37,474 bases of DNA from assembly GCA_005778355.1 (NCBI GenBank), contig SXON01000148.1:1-37474 (forward strand). The letters are read 5' to 3'. Shown here piece after piece: positions 14,675 to 22,972 of this stretch. Within the stretch, counting starts at the first letter, position 1. Every line of letters starts with the position of its first letter. The notes under the pieces are model-generated. The model searched no databases. It saw only the letters and a list, made by a program, of their open reading frames with translations, and was not told where the DNA came from. This stretch comes from Pseudomonadota bacterium. GTDB lineage: Bacteria; Myxococcota_A; UBA796; SXON01. Made by a program: the position numbers and the translations under genes.

Positions 14675-17066
14675 CCGCCGCGCCCAGGCCCGGGAACAGC
14701 TCGCGGAAGCGCGCGCGGAGCGATGCGCGGGCGAGCGCGCTGGCCCCCGCGCCGAGGGCCTCTTCGCAGCGATCTCGAGCATCCTTCGCCGCGCGCTCTC
14801 CGAGGCCCTGGAGCTGCGGCAGCACGAACATCTCCATCGCCTCGGCGAGGCCGTCGGCCGTCTCGCCGCGGCGGCGCAGGTACTTCACCACATCGAGGGC
14901 CACGGCGGGCCCGATCTCCCGGATAGCGAGGAGACCGGCGGTGGAGAACAACCGGACGATCACGGGCAGGTGGGCCGGGGCCATCGGCGGGAGGAGGGCG
15001 CCATCGTCCGCCGCCGAGGTGAGGAGGGCCTCGTACTCCGAGTCGGGCGGCAGGCCGACGTTGATGATCGCGAAGCGCCGCTGAACCGCGTAGCTCAGGC
15101 GGAACAGGGAGGTCTTGTCCCAGATGTTCATCGTGGCGAGGACGCGGAAGCTCTTCGGCACCCGGAAGGTCCGCGTCTCCTCGGCACCGATGCTCACCCG
15201 CTTGCCGCCCTCGAGCTCGTAGTGGGTGTCGGTGCCCTGCCCGGCGAGAACCGTCATCAGCTCACCGAAAGCGCGGTCGACGTCGGCGCGGTTGAGCTCG
15301 TCTACCAGGAGCCACTTTTGCTCGAGGATCGCGCGGAGGAACGCCCCTGGTCGGAACGCCAGGGTCTGATCCTTTTGCATCGCGTAACCGCCGATCGTGT
15401 CGAAGGTGGTCCAGTCGGCCGACGCCGTCGCGGTGAACAGCCCGCTGCAGTACCCCTCTGCCGCCGCCGCCCGCGTGAGCGCCACCGCCAGCTCGGTCTT
15501 CCCCGTCCCGGGCGGGCCTACGAAAAGGATGTGCTTCCCGGAGCTCACGGCCGCGGCGAGCTGCTGCACCACGCGCTCGTCGAGTCGGAGCCGCCCGAGA
15601 TGCGCGGTGAGGGTCTGGGCGCTCAGGTCGAGCTGGGCCGAGAGCCAACCGGGCGCCGGCGATGGCAGCGCGGCTTGCGCCCCGACCGCTCGCGACGCGT
15701 CGGCCTCGACCTCGTCGTCCACTCCAAGCTCAGGGTCTTCCTGAGGTTCCTCCTCGGGGGCCGCGAGTGCTTCTCGGATTGCCGCGCGCGCTTCCTCGGC
15801 CTCGTCAGTGTGGCTCGCCAGCACCTCGGCGCCCACCGCGGTTATTGCGTCGCCACTCCCCGTACGGTCGGTGAGGCCGAGCGAGAGGAGCCAGTTCCGG
15901 CGGAAGTCCACTTGGTTACCAGACCTCCACTCCGTGTTGAGCACCTCTCGAAGGACGACCTGCACCTGGGCGCGAGGCAACCCAGGCGCGACCTCCGCCA
16001 GCACCAGCGCCTCCAGCATCCCCGTGAACTCGGAGTGGAGGCGCTCGAACAGCTCCCGGGCATCCGGGTTTGTGAGCCACGCGTGGCCGTTGACGGTGAG
16101 AGAGGCCTCGCCACCGATTTCCTGAACGTAGCCGGTAGTGCGAAGCATGAACCGATACGCCTTCAACGCTGACTTGCCGGTGGCCCCGTACCTGTCTTCG
16201 AAGAGCTGCTCCAGACCCGAGATTTCCAGCGGCTCCCGCTTTGCGATGTCCTCCAGCAGTGCCCGCAATGTGGCCATGTATGCGCGGATGCCGCCAGGGA
16301 GCGGATTGATCCCTGCACGCTTGCGGTCATCCGGGGCTGTGTCGCCCTCCCCGGATTCGTCTCCCTGCCCCGCGCCGACCGGTACCCCAGCCCCCGCCGC
16401 GGCAAATGCGACGTCCACGAACGGCGTGCCCTGGAACCCTGCACGCCCGCGGCGCTCGAACCAGGCGTGCTTGGCGACGGCGATCAAAACGGCGCGTTCG
16501 AACGCGATCACTGGGTCGGGCGTCACCTCGCCACTCGGGACAGCAACGGTGCACAGGTGGGCCTGCGACGGCGCCAGCATGGGAATCCCGCTACGGGTGA
16601 TCAGGGCGCGTAGTGCCGCGTTGTGCGCCACAAAGCTGGCTCGGTCCTCATCGTCGTGCGCCTTCACCATCGCCACGGACGCGCGCATCTGGACGGCCGC
16701 ACCATCGGCGGCTGCCGCGAGGTAGAACATGAGCGTGATCCACAGGAGCTCTCGCCGTGTCTCGGCGATGGAGACCCGCAGGCCCACTGCGTGCGCCCAG
16801 TCGTCGGTCCGGCGCGAGTAGTCGCACAGGACAAAGAGGCGCGACGAGCCGCCCTGCCAGGATGCCTCCACGGTGACTGGCGTCGGCCACGGGGCGTCGA
16901 CGCCCTCGTCCAGCCCGGAGAGCGCCCGCGGCCACGCCGGGGCGGCCTGCTTGGTGCACTTCACGCTGATCGTCTTGCCGGCCAGCTCGAAGGTGAAGTC
17001 GTGGGCGGCGTCGAGGATGGCGGCAGTGGCGCGCAGGGCGATGCGGTTGGCGTCGGGACGGATCAT
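14667..17066 (-). CDS. McrB-like AAA+ NTPase
   Basis: A 799-aa protein. The C-terminal half is an AAA+ motor of the McrB/MoxR type: Walker A GPPGTGKT at 517-524, an McrB-like ASADWTTFDTIGGY segment, Walker B LLVDELNRA with D589-E590, and the sensor segment ATMNIWDKTS (M646-N647), the counterpart of the MNTADRS signature, followed by an arginine-rich VQRRF. McrB proteins form hexamers that bind DNA and drive the McrC nuclease. The N-terminal 450 residues are not a known 5-methylcytosine reader; they contain a putative winged-helix region at about 275-420 and an acidic linker (about 430-465), so target specificity probably lies there. It is separated by 62 bases from the HerA-FHA gene upstream and overlaps the McrC-like gene downstream. 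GTP versus ATP preference cannot be read from sequence alone. Confidence 0.85.
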   Translation of the reverse strand: MIRPDANRIALRATAAILDAAHDFTFELAGKTISVKCTKQAAPAWPRALSGLDEGVDAPWPTPVTVEASWQGGSSRLFVLCDYSRRTDDWAHAVGLRVSIAETRRELLWITLMFYLAAAADGAAVQMRASVAMVKAHDDEDRASFVAHNAALRALITRSGIPMLAPSQAHLCTVAVPSGEVTPDPVIAFERAVLIAVAKHAWFERRGRAGFQGTPFVDVAFAAAGAGVPVGAGQGDESGEGDTAPDDRKRAGINPLPGGIRAYMATLRALLEDIAKREPLEISGLEQLFEDRYGATGKSALKAYRFMLRTTGYVQEIGGEASLTVNGHAWLTNPDARELFERLHSEFTGMLEALVLAEVAPGLPRAQVQVVLREVLNTEWRSGNQVDFRRNWLLSLGLTDRTGSGDAITAVGAEVLASHTDEAEEARAAIREALAAPEEEPQEDPELGVDDEVEADASRAVGAQAALPSPAPGWLSAQLDLSAQTLTAHLGRLRLDERVVQQLAAAVSSGKHILFVGPPGTGKTELAVALTRAAAAEGYCSGLFTATASADWTTFDTIGGYAMQKDQTLAFRPGAFLRAILEQKWLLVDELNRADVDRAFGELMTVLAGQGTDTHYELEGGKRVSIGAEETRTFRVPKSFRVLATMNIWDKTSLFRLSYAVQRRFAIINVGLPPDSEYEALLTSAADDGALLPPMAPAHLPVIVRLFSTAGLLAIREIGPAVALDVVKYLRRRGETADGLAEAMEMFVLPQLQGLGERAAKDARDRCEEALGAGASALARASLRARFRELFPGLGAADD

Positions 17067-17128
17067 GGCCGGGACACCTTACCGCGATGTCACGCGGAGG
17101 TGCTTTCTGGTCGGCCGGCCTGCCGGGC

Positions 17129-19009
17129 CTAGCCCCACACCAGCCGCACCTTCACGCCGCCGATTTTCAGCTCGACCGGGCTGTCTCCCGTCGAGAATGT
17201 GACCGCGCCCTCGAGCGGATCGCCCCCTACGCGAGCGGGATTCTTCGTCGACAGGTTCGCGACGCGCACCTGGCCGCCCTCCAGTGCGACCACCTCCAGG
17301 TGCCGCCGGGAGACGGTGTCGGCAGCGAGCCGGTACTCCACGCCTTCCCCACGGCCCACCGCATACGTCGTGCCTGGCAGCAGGCGAAGCTCGTGCTCCG
17401 GTCCAATGATCGCCCACGATGCCCCCTGGCAAGCGTCCGGCCCCGAATCCTCCACCGAGGTCGTCGGGGGTAGGACCTTGGTCTCCCCTTCGCCAGCTCG
17501 GGCCCCCGGCCCCCGGAGTGAGTCCTTGCCTCGCGGGGCGCCCTGGTTGAGCGGAAGGGGTGTCTTCGCCGGTAGACCTCCCAGTCGCTGATCACTCTCG
17601 GGTCCCCGCTCAGGTGTCGGCACCACCGGATCGCGTTGCAGCTTGTAGATCTTGTGCACCTGCTCCGGAGACAACGTCTGGTGCAGGGTGTAAAGCCATC
17701 GTTCCTTGACCCACTTGGGATCGGGGATTCCGGGGGCCTGAAGCAGAAACTCGCCCTGCTCGGCGCGCATGATGTCCGCCTGGATGCGGCCGGCGCTCGC
17801 GCGGGTCGCGGTGAGGAGGTGGTCGATCCGCTCGAAGTCGGCGCGCTGGGTGAGCTTGCCCACCGCCCAGGTGTTGATGTTGCCGAGGCCCCGAACGTCG
17901 ACCGACTTGGGGTTCTGGGTTGCCAGCAGCACGCCGACGCCCGCAGAGCGCCCCTGCTTCACCAGGAGCGTCAGCGGCGGTTTGGACGGCGGGTTGAACG
18001 GCGCGGACGGATAGAAGGCGTTGCGGCCGTCGCCGCCGCCGACCTCATCGAGGTAGACGAGGGCGCGCAGCCGCGGCGAGCCACCCATTCGCCGCATCCA
18101 GCGGTACACCTCGGAGCAAGTCTGAGCGACCACGTTGGCCTGCTCGTCGAACGACGAGAGATGGCCTAGGTAAAGCACGGCGAGAGGAGTCCGTGCGTCC
18201 GTGCGTCCGATGAGGGTGTCGACGTCGAGCGGAGCCCCCTCGTACCACGTCCGCTCGTTGCCGGTGATGCGCGCAGCGAGCTTCGCGCGCAGGTCGTTGC
18301 GCCACGCGGGCTTCACAAACTCGTCCAGCGGCATCCCGCCAAGTTCGTCGAAGGGTGGAGTTCCCGCCGCGGCGACGAGCTGCCGGATGCCTTCGATGCC
18401 TGCCAGGTCCGCGCCGGCCTCGACCAGGTGCCAAAGGAGCTCCTCGACGAACTTGACCTCCCGGTCGCCGCGCCCGTCGGCGGTTCGTGCCCGCACTGGG
18501 CACAGCCCGCGAGCGAGCGCCTCGACCAACGTGCGGCGCTCCTGGCGCTCCAGGGGGTCGGCGGCCGGGCCGGTGAACGTGGGCAAGCCCGTCATCGCCA
18601 GCCGCCGCGCTCCGTCGTACCCTGGGGTGAACAGGCGGACGTCCACCTTTGTGGCGAAGTCGCGATGGCGGGCTTCCAGCGACGGACTTGACTGGAGCCC
18701 CTCGTTGAACTCGGCACGGAGCGGCTCGGCGGCGTCGCCGAAGACCCGTTCGAGCCCACGGGAGCGGACCAGATTGCCGTTGAGGGCTAGGGAGGCGAGG
18801 TCACCCTTCAGGTCGATGGCGATGACCGGAACGCCAGCGAGCGAGATTTCCTCGACGATTGACTTGGCAAACACGGTCTTGCCCATCCCGCTCGCGCCGC
18901 ACACGAACGCGTGCGTCATCAGGGCGTTGGCGGCGAGCTCGGCCCGTTCTCCGCGACGGGCTCCGTCGTAGCCCCGGTGGAGTTCGTGTCCCAAGAATAA
19001 GCCGTTCAT
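17129..19009 (-). CDS. HerA-like translocase ATPase with C-terminal FHA domain
   Basis: A 626-aa protein. Residues about 1-430 form a HerA/FtsK-superfamily ATPase: Walker A GASGMGKT at 38-45, a KGDLASL segment, Walker B LVYLDEVGG with D321-E322, and the polar ATQNPKS motif typical of HerA/VirB4 proteins. A variable Pro-rich linker leads to a forkhead-associated (FHA) domain at about 545-626, with the conserved set G552-R553, S567-R-R-H570 and N585/N590, which reads phospho-threonine. HerA motors usually work as hexamers with a nuclease (NurA, Sir2 or others); no NurA is present here, so nucleases of the array are candidates. The FHA domain is a plausible reader for the kinase-SNF2 protein encoded upstream. 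The start overlaps the preceding stop (ATGA). Confidence 0.88.
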   Translation of the reverse strand: MNGLFLGHELHRGYDGARRGERAELAANALMTHAFVCGASGMGKTVFAKSIVEEISLAGVPVIAIDLKGDLASLALNGNLVRSRGLERVFGDAAEPLRAEFNEGLQSSPSLEARHRDFATKVDVRLFTPGYDGARRLAMTGLPTFTGPAADPLERQERRTLVEALARGLCPVRARTADGRGDREVKFVEELLWHLVEAGADLAGIEGIRQLVAAAGTPPFDELGGMPLDEFVKPAWRNDLRAKLAARITGNERTWYEGAPLDVDTLIGRTDARTPLAVLYLGHLSSFDEQANVVAQTCSEVYRWMRRMGGSPRLRALVYLDEVGGGDGRNAFYPSAPFNPPSKPPLTLLVKQGRSAGVGVLLATQNPKSVDVRGLGNINTWAVGKLTQRADFERIDHLLTATRASAGRIQADIMRAEQGEFLLQAPGIPDPKWVKERWLYTLHQTLSPEQVHKIYKLQRDPVVPTPERGPESDQRLGGLPAKTPLPLNQGAPRGKDSLRGPGARAGEGETKVLPPTTSVEDSGPDACQGASWAIIGPEHELRLLPGTTYAVGRGEGVEYRLAADTVSRRHLEVVALEGGQVRVANLSTKNPARVGGDPLEGAVTFSTGDSPVELKIGGVKVRLVWG

Positions 19010-20556
19010 GCCCTCTCCTCGATCAGGCGCTGTAGCTGTGCGGTTATCGCGGCGCCCGGCGCGACGCGCTGCAGGTCGGCGAGCAGCTCGGAGGCGACCT
19101 CCAACCCAGCGCCCAGCCGATTCATCGCCTCGCGCAGCGAGCGCGCCGGGGCGCGCTCGCCCCGCAGCAGCGCCTGCTTCGCGAGGGCCCTCAAACGTAC
19201 GTCGTGGAGGCCCGCAATTTCCGCGTGGTGGACGGCCTCATCGAAGCGGTCGAGGGCGAGTAGTGCGCGTGCCAGAGGCTCCGACGGAACCTCGCCCGGC
19301 CACGTCGAATCCGCCTCGACGATGGCCTCGGGTACCTGGTCGAGTTGGCAGGCGGCGACGTAGGCGCGAACGAGCGCAGCCTCCATCCCCTGCTGGAGAA
19401 GGAGCTTCATTCGCTCGCGGAGCGCCTGCAGGCGTCCTGGAATCCTGGTCGCCGCGTCGACGACCACGTCCAGCGCCCCAGAGTCGAGCGGTCGCACGGT
19501 CTCGCTGGTCGCGAAGTAGAACTGAAGCAGATCTCTGAGCCTTTCCTGATGGCCCAGCCATTGAAGCCGGAGCCCTGCCGACACGGGGGTCCAGGGATGG
19601 CCCCACTCGTCCAGAAGCGGGCCAGCCGCCTCCGGCCCGAGGGTCGCCCACATCCACCGGAGCGCGCCCTCTTCACCCGTGCGAGCGAGGCCCACCATCG
19701 CCAGGTGGAACTCCTCCGACGCGGGAACGTGCCGAGCCGCCGCCGCCAGGATCTTCCAGCCCAGAGGTTCCTCGGGCGCTGCAATCGTCAAGGCCCGCGC
19801 GCGGCCACGCGCCGTCGCGCCGTTGCCGGTGCGGTGCGCGTGTCGCGCCAGCGCCGTGAGTAGCTGCGGGTTTCCCACTGCCGGGGCCTCGAGGGCATCC
19901 TCGACGCCGGGCGGGAGTTCCACCCTGGTGCCATTGGCGAGATCGAGCCACCGCTGCCCGATCTCGGCGTCGCCGGGCCGGAGTGCCCACGCATTGCGCA
20001 GTGCCTCCTCCGCGGCGGCCAGGCGCCCGGCGGCGCGTTCGGCGATGGCGGCATCTAGAAGCGCACGGACGAGGGAAGCGTCGTCGTCGCCCATCCCTGC
20101 GCCCGGGAGAACGGCGGCGACGGTCGCGACGGCGGCCCGTACGGAGTGAGGTTGGTGCTCCGCCTGGACCCCGAGCGCCCGCAGCAGGACGGTGATGGCG
20201 GAGGGACCCCCGTCGGGCGCGGTGAACAGGCCCGTGGTGACAGCGGGGACCTTGCGCATGGCGTCGTACCGGAGCGCCGACTCGGGGACGGCCGCGAGGT
20301 TCCAGCCGAGCGCCCCTTCGAGTCGCCCGAGGCGGCGGAGGATGAGCGCTAGCTCCGCCGCCGAGAGCACCTCGACGCGCGCCCGGGGCGGCACCGAGTC
20401 GAAGGTGAGCCGCAGCCGGTCGCCGACAAGATGCCAGACCAGCGGAGGGAGCGAGAACTCGGCGCGAACGCGCACGTAGGTCTCCACGCGGGCGAGGGCC
20501 TCGTGGGTGGGGTCGATGAAGGCCACTTCCGGCGTCTCCGGGGTCTCATCGGGCAC
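19006..20556 (-). CDS. Helical-repeat (TPR-like) protein of the defence array
   Basis: A 516-aa protein beginning with GTG at 20556, overlapping the upstream zinc-rich gene by 11 bases; no in-frame ATG lies near. The N-terminal 110 residues look alpha/beta. From about 160 onward there are tandem helical hairpins with TPR-like small residues (AAGRLAAAEEALRNAWALRPGD and RALLALDRFDEAVHHAEIAG). No catalytic motif, membrane helix or signal peptide is visible. The position between the zinc-rich protein and HerA-FHA, with overlaps on both sides, suggests an obligate partner, perhaps a scaffold linking the two. I do not recognise a named family. Confidence 0.75.
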   Translation of the reverse strand: MPDETPETPEVAFIDPTHEALARVETYVRVRAEFSLPPLVWHLVGDRLRLTFDSVPPRARVEVLSAAELALILRRLGRLEGALGWNLAAVPESALRYDAMRKVPAVTTGLFTAPDGGPSAITVLLRALGVQAEHQPHSVRAAVATVAAVLPGAGMGDDDASLVRALLDAAIAERAAGRLAAAEEALRNAWALRPGDAEIGQRWLDLANGTRVELPPGVEDALEAPAVGNPQLLTALARHAHRTGNGATARGRARALTIAAPEEPLGWKILAAAARHVPASEEFHLAMVGLARTGEEGALRWMWATLGPEAAGPLLDEWGHPWTPVSAGLRLQWLGHQERLRDLLQFYFATSETVRPLDSGALDVVVDAATRIPGRLQALRERMKLLLQQGMEAALVRAYVAACQLDQVPEAIVEADSTWPGEVPSEPLARALLALDRFDEAVHHAEIAGLHDVRLRALAKQALLRGERAPARSLREAMNRLGAGLEVASELLADLQRVAPGAAITAQLQRLIEERA

Positions 20557-22972
20557 GCGGCGCTCCTCGTGGTGGCCACTCGGCCACGGCGTCCGGGGTT
20601 ACGCGAAAGACGAGTTGCCCGGTGAGCGTGGCGACTCGGAACCAGGCAAGGGTCGGCGTTCCGCTCACCTGGACGCTCAGTCGCACGGTGTACCAGGTGA
20701 GCCTCGGAATGACCCTGCGTCGATAGTGCTCGGCGAAGAACGGATCTGCCTGATCCAGCTGTGCTGCCGCGGCGCACCAGCGACACACCTCGGCGCCGGG
20801 GGCTCTGGGAGCGCGCTCCCCGCACTGAGCGCACGCCACCATGGCCTCCGGGCACCATGCCGAGCCGTCGTACGGGTCCTGCTCGTATTCCGCCCCCCCG
20901 ACGATCCCGCCGTGGCACCGGCAGTGCGTCCGGTGGGAGGGGCAGCATTCTCGTCCGGTGAGGATGCTCACTAGGAGGTCTGAGGCCGGAGCCGTATGAT
21001 CGCCGGGCTCGCATCGCCGGAAGTGCTCAACGCACTCTGAGGTGCCGTCCTCGAGGTGGATCGCTCGGTCTGGGCCGACGCGACGTCCACACGCCGTCGC
21101 GACGAGGTGGGCGAGGCACCAGGCGGCACCCGAGAGGTCGCAAGTCCCCATCTCGTCGGGGAGGAAAGGCCCGTGCTCCGCCACGCATGTACGGACGCAC
21201 GCTCGGCAAACCCGGCGGCCGGAGAGCACACTGATGCCCGTGAGGGACACGGCTACTCGCTTGCCGCAGCACGGTGTCACGCGGGTCCGGACCAGCGCGG
21301 TCCACCTGGAACTCAGCTCGCAGCGCACCGCCTCGGCCGGATGGAGGGGCGCCCGGGAGGCGAACTCGTCTGGAATTGCGACGTCTCGAGCGACAAGCCT
21401 GCCGCTGGCGTTGCACCTCACGACGGCGTCGGGATGCAGGAGGCGCTCGTCGCCATCGGGACGCACGCCGTTTCTGGGGTGGAAGCAGCGGCCGGTAACC
21501 GGGCATTTGACTAGCGACGACCCCACGTAAACCTGTTTGTCCACGGAGCACACGTCGGCAAAGTCGACGTCCAGCTTGACGCCAGATGCGGCACAGACGC
21601 GCAGGCGGTCAGCCCGGATGATGGCGCCGGCGGGAAGGTCCACCGCCACGCGATGCTCTGCGCAGACCGCGTCGCCCGAGCGGGCGCAGGCCGTGAGTTC
21701 GCTGTCGCGCAGCATCGCGCCGTCCACCGCGCAGGGTTGCCCATGCAGGAGGCAGAGCAGGTCTTTCGTTACCGAGTGTATCCGAAGGTGCTCCTCGCAC
21801 CCTGCGGCCCTGCACACGGTGCAGCAGCCCCCATGATCTGGGCATCGAAGGGCTGAGCACGCGGCGCAAGCGGACACGTGGTCTGGGCACCATCGAGCAT
21901 CGGAGCACCGTGCACAGGTCGTCGTGCCCGCGCGCATGGTTCCATCGCACTCGGTCGCGACGCACGCGCGACCGCAGGTGGTGCACCACAACTCCGCGCG
22001 GTCCTGCGCGATCACGTACTCAGTGCGGACGTGCGGGCAGTGTGCGCACTGGTCGTCTCGTATTTTCCCGAGCGACGTCTTCGGGAGAATATCTACACCT
22101 GTGCCGCTCCTGCGCTGGTACCGGGCGACCAGGGAGTCCTTGCCGGTTACCAACAGGGTGACCGTCCGTTCTCGAACGCAGATTGTTCCAGACGCGCCGG
22201 TCTCGTACACCGCGCGGCGACGTGCAAACTCCTCCTCCAAGTCTGCCCGCTCGGCGTCGTTCTGGGCCTCCATCCACTCCCGGGCGTAGGCGATCCGCGC
22301 CTCCTCCACCTGGGCCGCGCCACGATTCGCGCGCTGGCGCAGCTCGCCCGCGAATGCTCTCCTGATTCTCCGCTCTGCCTCGCTGCGGCACCGGCCTCGG
22401 AGCCTCTCGACGAGCAACTGGGGCCACTCGATGCGCAGCGGGAGCGCGCCCGACACCTCGTCGTAGTCGTAGGCGTGTACCGGATCGCGAAGCGCCAGGT
22501 CTCTGGGGGTGAGCAGGTTTCCCTCGAGGTCGCACGCGACAGTGACAAGCTCGGTGACCGGCGGACTGAGCGGGATCTCGGCCTCGAAGACGAATCGGAG
22601 CGCCTGGTGGAAGGAGATCGGGTGGTCGAGCTTTTCTAGAAGCGCGTTCGTCACGCGAACGCGAGCGGCCCACGCATGTCCCAGCGCGCCGTCGGATTCC
22701 AGCACTCCACCGACGCGGATCGGCTGGCCGGAGCGCTCGGCGAGGGCGCGCTCGAGCCCGTCAAGAAAGGCGCCGCCGGGAGCGGCGAGGTCGGCGCGGC
22801 GGTCCTGCTGCCACACCTCCGGGTCGAAGACGACCCGAAGCGCGGCCCGGCCGCGGAAATGGTCGCGTAGACTGGGTGGGATGACGGCGGCGAACACGCC
22901 CGGACTCGTCTCCCTCCAGCCACAGCCGATCACGGCCATGGCGCGCGCGACCGGCTCGCGGAGGTCGCTCAT
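20546..22972 (-). CDS. Cysteine-rich multi-zinc-finger protein, 808 aa
   Basis: An unrecognised family. Residues about 1-200 are an alpha/beta domain with a DPEVW segment. Residues about 200-260 form a charged helical stretch (EARIAYAREWMEAQNDAERADLEEEFARR broken by few prolines), likely a coiled coil like those next to RapA/SNF2 motors. From about 308 to 755 the chain is packed with C-x2-C and C-x2-H pairs (CAHC, CTTCGRAC, CARC, CPDH, CAACSALRCPDH, CCGKR, CAQCGE), enough for many zinc sites arranged in repeats. The last 50 residues return to beta structure (LSVQVSGTPTLAWFRV). It follows the kinase-SNF2 gene with an ATGA overlap, so it is probably its stoichiometric partner. DNA, RNA or protein recognition through zinc modules is a guess. 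Confidence 0.75.
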   Translation of the reverse strand: MSDLREPVARAMAVIGCGWRETSPGVFAAVIPPSLRDHFRGRAALRVVFDPEVWQQDRRADLAAPGGAFLDGLERALAERSGQPIRVGGVLESDGALGHAWAARVRVTNALLEKLDHPISFHQALRFVFEAEIPLSPPVTELVTVACDLEGNLLTPRDLALRDPVHAYDYDEVSGALPLRIEWPQLLVERLRGRCRSEAERRIRRAFAGELRQRANRGAAQVEEARIAYAREWMEAQNDAERADLEEEFARRRAVYETGASGTICVRERTVTLLVTGKDSLVARYQRRSGTGVDILPKTSLGKIRDDQCAHCPHVRTEYVIAQDRAELWCTTCGRACVATECDGTMRAGTTTCARCSDARWCPDHVSACAACSALRCPDHGGCCTVCRAAGCEEHLRIHSVTKDLLCLLHGQPCAVDGAMLRDSELTACARSGDAVCAEHRVAVDLPAGAIIRADRLRVCAASGVKLDVDFADVCSVDKQVYVGSSLVKCPVTGRCFHPRNGVRPDGDERLLHPDAVVRCNASGRLVARDVAIPDEFASRAPLHPAEAVRCELSSRWTALVRTRVTPCCGKRVAVSLTGISVLSGRRVCRACVRTCVAEHGPFLPDEMGTCDLSGAAWCLAHLVATACGRRVGPDRAIHLEDGTSECVEHFRRCEPGDHTAPASDLLVSILTGRECCPSHRTHCRCHGGIVGGAEYEQDPYDGSAWCPEAMVACAQCGERAPRAPGAEVCRWCAAAAQLDQADPFFAEHYRRRVIPRLTWYTVRLSVQVSGTPTLAWFRVATLTGQLVFRVTPDAVAEWPPRGAPRAR

